A DNA stretch of 64,000 nt from Amycolatopsis thermoflava N1165 (GTDB taxonomy: Bacteria; Actinomycetota; Actinomycetes; Mycobacteriales; Pseudonocardiaceae), in NCBI RefSeq assembly GCF_000473265.1, contig NZ_KI421511.1:2765560-2829559 (forward strand), written 5' to 3'. Shown here piece by piece: positions 57,626-64,000 of this stretch. The position numbers and the translations under genes are program-made. Within the stretch, counting starts at the first letter, position 1, and each line of letters begins with the position of its first letter. Below the pieces are notes generated by a model, which made no database searches, was not told where the DNA came from, and saw only the letters and a program-made list of their open reading frames with translations.

Positions 57626-57869
57626 CACTCGCTTTCTGCGCGGCGGAGCCGCTCGGAGTGGGCCGTCAACCCGCACCGCCGCGGGTTCTGAGCGGGCTCA
57701 GCCGCGCGGAGCGCGTCGGTTGAGGGTGGTGGTGGGAGACGGGCGGGCGTCTCCTCGCGAGGACAGCGCCGACGTGGTGAATTGGCATTCATGAGGAGGC
57801 GATCCCGGAGCGAGGGGGCGTCTGAGGTTCCGCCACCCGCACCGCTTCGCAGGCCGCTTCGGACCATCT
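57626..57869 (-). other. Hairpin-rich gap between mraY and murD
   Basis: No coding sequence I can support. Two perfect stems: AACCCGC/GCGGGTT at 57668-57674 and 57681-57687 (6-nt loop), and GGAGACG/CGTCTCC at 57735-57741 and 57748-57754 (6-nt loop), plus GCCGCGCGGAGCGCG-like imperfect pairs. It may hold a terminator/attenuator or a secondary promoter for murD onward. Confidence 0.55.
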
Positions 57870-58958
57870 CTAGCCTCCCGCGCCCAGCTGTTCGGAGTAG
57901 AACAGGCCGAGGCCGAACATGCAGCAGATGGCCGCGAGCAGCCAGAACCGGATGATCACCGTCGTTTCGGCCCAGCCCGCCAGCTCGAAGTGGTGGTGGA
58001 ACGGGGCCATCCGGAACAGGCGGCGGCGCGTCGTGCGGAACACCGCGATCTGCAGCACCACCGAGATCATCTCGACCATGAACAGGCCGCCGATGACGAT
58101 GGCGAGCAGCTCGGTGCGGGTGGTGATGGACAGGCCCGCGACCAGGCCGCCCAGCGCCAGCGAACCGGTGTCCCCCATGAAGATCTTCGCGGGCGCGGCG
58201 TTCCACCACAGGAAGCCGACGCAGGCGCCGGCCGCGGCGGCCGCGACCACGGCCAGGTCCAGCGGGTCGCGCACGTCGTAGCAGGCGGCCTGCGGGGTCA
58301 CCACGCAGGACAGGCGGGCCTGCCAGAACGCGATCACCACGTAGGTGGCGAGCACCATCGCCGAGGTGCCGCCGGCCAGGCCGTCCAGGCCGTCGGTGAA
58401 GTTCACCGCGTTCGACCAGCCGGAGATGACCACGTAGCAGAAGATCACGAAGATCACCGCGGGGAAGGTGATCAGCGCGAGGTCACGCACGTAGCTGAGG
58501 TTCCGCGAGGCCGGGGTGAGGCCGTAGCGGTCGGCGAACTGCAGCGCCAGGATGCCGAAGGCGACCGCGACCACGAGCTGGCCGACCAGCTTCGCGGTCT
58601 TGTTCAGCCCCAGGTTGCGCTGCTTGCGGATCTTGATGAAGTCGTCGAGGAACCCCACCACGCCGAGGCCGACCGCGAGGAACAGCACCAGCAGGCCGGA
58701 CGCGGACGGGCCGTCGTTCGCGGAGCTGCCGGAGCCGATCCAGTTCATCAGGTGCGCGGCGAAGTAGCCGACCACCATCGCGATGATGATCGCGACCCCG
58801 CCCATCGTGGGCGTGCCGCGCTTGGACTTGTGGCCCTGCGGGCCCTCCTCGCGGATCTCCTGGCCGAAGCCCTGCCGGGAGAACACCCGGATGAGGTAGG
58901 GCGTGAGCAGGATGGAGACCAGGAGACCGATCGCGGCCGCGATCAGAATGCTGATCAC
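57870..58958 (-). CDS. mraY: Phospho-MurNAc-pentapeptide translocase
   Basis: 362 residues with ten membrane helices. [19 protein letters not shown] is the first cytoplasmic loop, [23 protein letters not shown] holds the catalytic Asp pair, and [15 protein letters not shown] and [12 protein letters not shown] the Mg/UDP site; [15 protein letters not shown] is the C-terminal signature. Makes lipid I from UDP-MurNAc-pentapeptide. ATG 58958 overlaps the murF stop. Confidence 0.96.
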   Translation of the reverse strand: MISILIAAAIGLLVSILLTPYLIRVFSRQGFGQEIREEGPQGHKSKRGTPTMGGVAIIIAMVVGYFAAHLMNWIGSGSSANDGPSASGLLVLFLAVGLGVVGFLDDFIKIRKQRNLGLNKTAKLVGQLVVAVAFGILALQFADRYGLTPASRNLSYVRDLALITFPAVIFVIFCYVVISGWSNAVNFTDGLDGLAGGTSAMVLATYVVIAFWQARLSCVVTPQAACYDVRDPLDLAVVAAAAAGACVGFLWWNAAPAKIFMGDTGSLALGGLVAGLSITTRTELLAIVIGGLFMVEMISVVLQIAVFRTTRRRLFRMAPFHHHFELAGWAETTVIIRFWLLAAICCMFGLGLFYSEQLGAGG

Positions 58959-60424
58959 GCAACACCTTCCTTGAGCAGTGCGTCAGCGACGAGCCAGAGC
59001 TCGGCGACCTTCGAAGCCTTCACGAGCACGACGTCACCGGGTTCCAGCTGCTCGCGCAGGAGGTCGATCGCGGCGGCGGCGTCGGGCACCAGCACGGACT
59101 CCTCACCCCACGAACCTTCGTGGCTGGCGCCCTGGTGCATCGCGGCGGCCTCGTCTCCGACCACCACGAGCCTGCTGATGTTGAGCCGGACCGCGAGGCG
59201 GCCGATCTCGTCGTGCGCGGACACGCTATCGGCACCGAGTTCGCCCATCACACCGAGGACCGCCCAAGACCGCTTGCCGCGGCTGGCCGAGGCCAGTGTC
59301 TTGAGCGCGGCGCGCATCGACTCCGGGTTGGCGTTGTAGGAGTCGTTCATGACTACGACGCCGTCGGCCCTGGTGGTGACCTCCATGCGGCGCGCGGAGC
59401 GGCGCTGGGCGGCCGACAGGCGCTGCGCGACCTCCTCGACGGTCGCGCCCAGTTCGAGCGCGATCGCGGCGGCCGTGAGCGCGTTGCCGACGTGGTGCTC
59501 GCCGTACAGCGACAGCGTCACGGGCGCCTCCCCGGCGGGGGTGATGAGCCGGAAGGAGGCGCGGGCCTGCTCGTCGAGGGTGATGTCCTCGGCGCGCACC
59601 TGCGCGTCCGGGTGCTCGCCGACGCCGACGACGCGGGCCGTCGTGCGGCTCGCCATCGCCGCGACCAGCGGATCGTCCAGGTTGAGGACCGCGACCCCGC
59701 CCTCCTCCGCCGACGGCAGGGCCTCGACCAGCTCGCCCTTGGTCTTGGCGATGGCCTCGCGCGAGCCGAACTCGCCGACGTGTGCGCTGCCCACGTTGAG
59801 CACCGCGCCGATGCGCGGCGGGGCGACCTCCGCGAGGTGCGCGATGTGGCCGGGCCCGCGGGCGGACATCTCCAGCACCAGGTGGCGGGTGCGCTCGTCG
59901 GCGCGCAGGGCGGTCCACGGGTGGCCCAGCTCGTTGTTGAACGATCCGGGCGGCGCGACCGTCTCGCCCATCGGCTCCAGCAGCTGCGCGATGAGGTCCT
60001 TGGTGGAGGTCTTGCCGGAGGAGCCGGTGACCCCGACGACGGTGAGGCCGCCGCGGGAAAGCTCGATCACCACGTGCCGGGCGAGCTTGGCCAGCGCGGC
60101 CAGCACGGCGGCGCCGGAGCCGTCCTTGTCGCCGGTCAGCGCCAGCGCGCGCTCGTGCGCCTGGCCGGGTGGCAGCGGCGGCACGATCACCGCGGGGGCG
60201 TCGACCTCGCGCGCGGCCAGCACACCGGCGGCGCCGCTCTCGACCGCCTTGGCGGCGAAGGCGTGCCCGTCGACCTTCTCGCCGGGCAGGGCGACGAACA
60301 GCCCGCCCGGGGTGAGGCGGCGCGAGTCGAACTCGACGCTGCCGGTGACCGTCTCGCGTCCGTCGGTGCGGTGCAGCCGCCCGCCGGTGACGGCGGCGAT
60401 CTGCTCCAGGGTCAGCGGGATCAA
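58955..60424 (-). CDS. murF: UDP-MurNAc-tripeptide--D-Ala-D-Ala ligase
   Basis: 489 residues. [26 protein letters not shown] is the N-terminal UDP domain, [23 protein letters not shown] the ATP loop, [30 protein letters not shown] the central block, and [21 protein letters not shown] the C-terminal motif. Completes the pentapeptide. ATG 60424 overlaps murE by 4 bp. Confidence 0.96.
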   Translation of the reverse strand: MIPLTLEQIAAVTGGRLHRTDGRETVTGSVEFDSRRLTPGGLFVALPGEKVDGHAFAAKAVESGAAGVLAAREVDAPAVIVPPLPPGQAHERALALTGDKDGSGAAVLAALAKLARHVVIELSRGGLTVVGVTGSSGKTSTKDLIAQLLEPMGETVAPPGSFNNELGHPWTALRADERTRHLVLEMSARGPGHIAHLAEVAPPRIGAVLNVGSAHVGEFGSREAIAKTKGELVEALPSAEEGGVAVLNLDDPLVAAMASRTTARVVGVGEHPDAQVRAEDITLDEQARASFRLITPAGEAPVTLSLYGEHHVGNALTAAAIALELGATVEEVAQRLSAAQRRSARRMEVTTRADGVVVMNDSYNANPESMRAALKTLASASRGKRSWAVLGVMGELGADSVSAHDEIGRLAVRLNISRLVVVGDEAAAMHQGASHEGSWGEESVLVPDAAAAIDLLREQLEPGDVVLVKASKVAELWLVADALLKEGVA

Positions 60425-62010
60425 CGGGTCTCCTGGTTCTCTTCGAGCCGGCGCCGGATCGCCGCCGCCAGCTCGTCGCGGTCGGAGAAGGGGTGCACGA
60501 CGCCCGCGGCCTCCTGGCCGGTCTCGTGGCCCTTCCCCGCGATCAGCACGACGTCCCCGGCCCCGGCCAGCTCGACGGCCTTGACGATCGCCTCGCGCCG
60601 GTCGCCGATCTCCAGCACCTCGCCCGCGTCGTGACCGGCCGCGCGGGCCCCGGTCAGCATCGCGGCGCGGATCGCGGCCGGGTCCTCCGACCGCGGGTTG
60701 TCGTCGGTGACGATGAGGACCTCGCTGCGCTTCGCGGCGGCCTCGCCCATCATCGGGCGCTTCGCGGTGTCCCGGTCGCCACCGCAGCCGAGGACGGTGA
60801 TGATCCGGCCCTCGGTGCGGGCGCGCAGGGCGTCCAGCGCCTGCGCCACCGCGGCCGGCTTGTGCGCGTAGTCGACGACGGCTGTGAAGTCCTGGCCCAG
60901 GTACACCCGCTCCATCCGGCCGGGGACCTCCACGTGCGCCAGGCCGGTGACCGTCTCCTCCAGCGTCACGCCGCAGGTCTCCAGGATCGCCGCGGCCAGC
61001 AGCGCGTTGGCGATGTTGAACGTGCCCGGCAGCGGCAGCGTGGCGCGCGCGGTGCGGCCGGCAGGCGAGTGCAGCGTGAAGCTCTGCTCACCGGTCGGCG
61101 TGGTGGCGAAGTCGGTGGCGGTCCAGCTGGCGTCCACCCCCGGCTCGGTGGTCACGGTGATCGTGTGCGGCGTGACCAGCGCCTGGCCCCACGCGGTGTC
61201 GATGCACACCACCTCGGTGGTGGAGCGGCCGTCGAACAGCAGCGACTTGGCGGCGAAGTACTCCTCCATGTCGCGGTGGAAGTCCAGGTGGTCCTGGGAG
61301 AGGTTGGTGAACGCGCCGACCGCGAAGCGGGTGCCGTTGACGCGGCCCAGCGCGAGCGCGTGGCTGGACACCTCCATCGGCACGTGCGTGACGCCCTGCT
61401 CGACCATCACCGCGAGCAGCGCCTGCAGGTCCGGCGCCTCGGGCGTGGTGAACGCGCTGGCCAGCCGCTCCCCGGCGATGCGGGTCTCGATGGTGCCGAT
61501 CAGGCCGGTCACGTGCCCGGCGGCGCGCAGGCCCGACTCCACCAGGTAGGTCGTGGTGGTCTTGCCCGACGTGCCGGTGATGCCGAGGACGGCCAGCTCC
61601 AGCGACGGCTCGCCGTAGATCCAGGCGGCCATCGAGCCGAGCACCCCGCGCGGGTCCGGGTGCACCAGCACCGGGACGCCCGCCTCGCGCAGCGCCGGCC
61701 GGTCCGCGCCCGCCTCGTCGGTGAGCACCGCCGCCGCCCCGGCCGCGATGGCCTCCGCGGCGAAGTCCGCCCCGTGCGCCCGCGCGCCGGGCAGCGCGGC
61801 GAACAGGTCGCCGGGCAGGACGTGCTGGGCCCGCAGGGTGGCCCCCGTGACGACCGTGTCGCCCGGCCAGTGCGGCTCGCCGACCAGGCGCGCGTCCGCG
61901 CGCGCGACGAGCGTGGTGAGCGGGACCGGCTCGATGCGGGTCGGCCGTGGCGGCGCCACCGCCGCCTTCACCGGGCTGTCCGGTACCCGCCCCTTCGCTT
62001 CCTGCGACAT
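60421..62010 (-). CDS. murE: UDP-MurNAc-dipeptide--meso-diaminopimelate ligase
   Basis: 529 residues. ITGTSGKTTTTYLVESGLRA is the ATP loop; ISSHALALGRV-type block reads EVSSHALALGRVNGTRF; FTNLSQDHLDFHRDMEEYFAAK follows. DNPRSEDP is the motif that selects meso-diaminopimelate over lysine, so the wall is the A1-gamma type common to Pseudonocardiaceae. ATG 62010 has GGAAG upstream; GTG 62040 is an alternative. Separated from ftsI by 177 bp. Confidence 0.95.
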   Translation of the reverse strand: MSQEAKGRVPDSPVKAAVAPPRPTRIEPVPLTTLVARADARLVGEPHWPGDTVVTGATLRAQHVLPGDLFAALPGARAHGADFAAEAIAAGAAAVLTDEAGADRPALREAGVPVLVHPDPRGVLGSMAAWIYGEPSLELAVLGITGTSGKTTTTYLVESGLRAAGHVTGLIGTIETRIAGERLASAFTTPEAPDLQALLAVMVEQGVTHVPMEVSSHALALGRVNGTRFAVGAFTNLSQDHLDFHRDMEEYFAAKSLLFDGRSTTEVVCIDTAWGQALVTPHTITVTTEPGVDASWTATDFATTPTGEQSFTLHSPAGRTARATLPLPGTFNIANALLAAAILETCGVTLEETVTGLAHVEVPGRMERVYLGQDFTAVVDYAHKPAAVAQALDALRARTEGRIITVLGCGGDRDTAKRPMMGEAAAKRSEVLIVTDDNPRSEDPAAIRAAMLTGARAAGHDAGEVLEIGDRREAIVKAVELAGAGDVVLIAGKGHETGQEAAGVVHPFSDRDELAAAIRRRLEENQETR

Positions 62011-62187
62011 GGTGCTGCTTCCAGACGCTTCCACCGACACAGCACGGAAGGTTACCGAGCCGGGATTCCCCGCTTGCGGGCCGGTACTCCTAGGCCGTGT
62101 GTCTCGATTGGACAGCGACGGGAATCCCCACGACGCCTCGCCGGGCGAGGGTGGTGGCGGGGCGGCTCCACCGCTGATGGGCGGACC

Positions 62188-64000
62188 TCAGGGCAGCACG
62201 AGCGGCACGTACGGCGCCGTGCCGTCGGACAGCGGGATCTGGAACCGCTGCGTCAGGTACGAGGCGATGTCGTGGAACAGCGGCGCCGCCGAGTGGCCCG
62301 CGGGCAGCGTGGTGTCCGGCGCGTCCAGGCGGATGCCCACGACGAACCGCGGGTTGTCCGCGGGCAGGATCCCGGCGAAGGTGATGTTGTAGAGGGTGTC
62401 GCTGTACGCCCCGGTGGCCGGGTTGACCTGCTGGCCGGTGCCGGTCTTGCCGGAGATCTGGTAGCCCTCCAGCGCGGCCGTCGGCGCCGTCCCGCTGTTG
62501 CCGTTCCGCCCGGTCTGGGTGACCGCGCGCATCATGTTCCGCACGGTCGTCGCGGTCTCCGGGCTGACCACCTGCGTCGTCTCCGGCGCCGCCTTCGGCA
62601 CCACGGTGCCGTCCGGGCGGATCTCCTGCTTGACGATGCTCGGCTGCACCCGCAGGCCGTTGTTCGCGATCGCCTGGTACATCGCCGTCATCTGCACCAC
62701 GGTCATCGACAGGCCCTGCCCGATCGGCAGGTTGCCGAACGTGGTGCCGGTCCAGGTGTTGCGCGGCGGCACGAACCCGCGGCTCTCCCCGGACAGGCCC
62801 AGGCCCGCGCTCTGCCCGATGCCGAAGCGCTTGAGGTAGTCCAGGTACTTGTCCGGGCCGAGCTGCTGGGCCAGCAGCAGCGTCCCGACGTTCGACGACT
62901 TGGCGAAGATGCCGGTGACCGAGAAGTTCTGCGTGCCGTGCACCCACGCGTCGTGCACGGTGTGGTCGGCGACCTTCAGCGAGCCGGGCACCTGCAGCAC
63001 CGACTCGGGCGTCACCAGGCCCTGGTCGATCGCCGCGGTGGCGGTCACGATCTTGTTCACCGAGCCCGGCTCGAACGGCGTGGACACGGCCTGCAGGTCC
63101 ATCAGCGACTGCGTGTAGGTCTTGTTGTCGTACGGGTCGAACGTCGCGTCGTCGGCGATCGCGTAGATCTCGCCGGTCTTCGCGTCCATCACGACCGCGC
63201 TGGCGCCCTTGGCGTGCGACTGCCGCACGTAGTCGGCCAGTGCGTTCTGCAGGAAGTACTGCGTGTCCGAGTCGAGCGTGAGCACGACGTCGTTGCCCGG
63301 GGTCGCCGGCTGCACGTCCCGCTCGGTGCCGGGGATGATGACGTTGTCGTTGCCCTGCTTGGTGTCCGCGACGTAACGGCCCGGCTGGCCCGCCAGGTCG
63401 GCGTTGAGCGTGTACTCCAGCCCCGCCAGGCCCTGCAGGCTGTGCTTGGACACGTCGGGGTCGTCCATCCGCCAGTTGGCCAGCCCGACGACGTTCGAGG
63501 CCAGCGTGTCGCCCGGGTATTCGCGGGCCGCACGCACCTCCGCGCCGATCTCCGGGAAGGCCTTGGTGATCTCCTCGGCGATCGACGGCTCGACCCCGTC
63601 GACCAGGTAGGTGAACGACGTGGTCTTGCGGAAGTCGGCGAGCAGCTCGGCCTCGGTGACCCGGCCGGGCAGCTTCGCGGCGATGAACCTCGCCGCGTCC
63701 GCCGCGCGTGTCTCGTAGTTCTGGCCCCCCGCCGGGTTCTTCGCCGCGACCTCGTCCCACGCCTTGCGCATCGCGCGCAGGTTCACCGACAGCGCGCGGG
63801 TTTCCACGGTGAACGCCAGCTTGACGTTGTTGCGGTCCACAATGGACCCGCGCTTGGCCGGGATCGGGATGGTGGTGCTGCGCTGGCTCTCCGCCTTGGC
63901 GGACAGGGCCGCGGCCTGGAAGCCCTGCACCTGCACGAGCTTGAGACCGGCCAGGACGAGCACGGCGACGAGCGCGATGCGCACGCCGACGTAGCGCCCC
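62188..64000 (-). CDS. ftsI: Division-specific penicillin-binding protein FtsI (PBP3), 5' end outside window
   Basis: About 604 residues visible; the frame is open through the right edge, so the start lies outside. The visible N terminus reads GRYVGVRIALVAVLVLAGLKLVQVQGF (end of the membrane anchor). The dimer domain contains RGSIVDRNNVKLAFTVETRALSVN. Transpeptidase motifs: SVNK in FEPGSVNKIVTAT, SSN in FAKSSNVGTLLLA, KTG in QISGKTGTGQQV. Crosslinks septal peptidoglycan with FtsW. No PASTA domain at the C terminus (ends TAPYVPLVLP). Confidence 0.95.
   Translation of the reverse strand, partial: GRYVGVRIALVAVLVLAGLKLVQVQGFQAAALSAKAESQRSTTIPIPAKRGSIVDRNNVKLAFTVETRALSVNLRAMRKAWDEVAAKNPAGGQNYETRAADAARFIAAKLPGRVTEAELLADFRKTTSFTYLVDGVEPSIAEEITKAFPEIGAEVRAAREYPGDTLASNVVGLANWRMDDPDVSKHSLQGLAGLEYTLNADLAGQPGRYVADTKQGNDNVIIPGTERDVQPATPGNDVVLTLDSDTQYFLQNALADYVRQSHAKGASAVVMDAKTGEIYAIADDATFDPYDNKTYTQSLMDLQAVSTPFEPGSVNKIVTATAAIDQGLVTPESVLQVPGSLKVADHTVHDAWVHGTQNFSVTGIFAKSSNVGTLLLAQQLGPDKYLDYLKRFGIGQSAGLGLSGESRGFVPPRNTWTGTTFGNLPIGQGLSMTVVQMTAMYQAIANNGLRVQPSIVKQEIRPDGTVVPKAAPETTQVVSPETATTVRNMMRAVTQTGRNGNSGTAPTAALEGYQISGKTGTGQQVNPATGAYSDTLYNITFAGILPADNPRFVVGIRLDAPDTTLPAGHSAAPLFHDIASYLTQRFQIPLSDGTAPYVPLVLP

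Overview
The window is very GC-rich DNA (clearly above 70% by eye) with GTG and TTG starts, F420-type oxidoreductases, Wag31/SepF, a meso-diaminopimelate-type MurE, a SigF-type sigma factor and a SAM-IV riboswitch. All of this points to an actinomycete, most likely Pseudonocardiaceae (Amycolatopsis-like). It looks chromosomal and largely housekeeping. I see no insertion sequence, phage, CRISPR array, tRNA or rRNA.

Layout. 1-3.6 kb: a cell-surface glycan locus on the minus strand (a GT2 glycosyltransferase fused to a HAD phosphatase and cut by the left edge, a carbamoyltransferase, and a UDP-sugar decarboxylase/epimerase-like SDR). 3.7-6.7 kb: an EamA exporter, a Cys-rich MarR regulator and a divergent manganese catalase. 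6.7-9.0 kb: two glycosyltransferases. 9.0-13.3 kb: a stress block (DUF4383 membrane protein, SigF-type sigma, ClpC-like AAA+ unfoldase, DUF6480 protein), with SigF-like promoters before the sigma and clpC genes. 13.8-19.6 kb: an SCO6745-like protein, an amidase, an ArsR regulator, and a beta-phosphoglucomutase plus GH65 phosphorylase operon. 20-30.5 kb: small stress proteins, Fpg/Nei, F420 enzymes, two tandem DUF885 metallopeptidase-like proteins, a WYL regulator with a disrupted 3' end, RidA, RluD and LspA. 30.7-43.7 kb: a cysteine-desulfurase-like gene under a SAM-IV riboswitch, a cation/proton antiporter, an ArsR-type regulator, a penicillin-binding protein, ileS under a T-box, an MFS exporter, an SDR, a methyltransferase and a second long ArsR-type regulator.

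From 43.9 kb to the right edge lies the division and cell wall (dcw) cluster, transcribed leftwards: ftsI (cut by the edge), murE, murF, mraY, murD, ftsW, murG, murC, ftsQ, ftsZ, pgeF, yggS, sepF, yggT, wag31. Genes from murC to ftsW and from mraY to murE overlap or nearly touch, as in an operon. Two insertions break the usual order: osmC/dinB between ftsQ and ftsZ, and an unrecognised gene on the opposite strand between ftsZ and pgeF. There is also a hairpin-rich 244-bp gap between mraY and murD.

The most unusual signal is not a gene. At five places (4.7-5.2, 13.3-13.8, 19.6-19.8, 27.2-27.7 and 43.7-43.9 kb) the space just downstream of a gene holds degenerate tandem copies of sequence from that gene's own 3' end, in most cases including the stop codon. 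Each array is locus-specific, and four of the five lie between convergent genes. At the WYL regulator the array coincides with a reading-frame break. I know of no described system that does this, and I treat it as the main lead.
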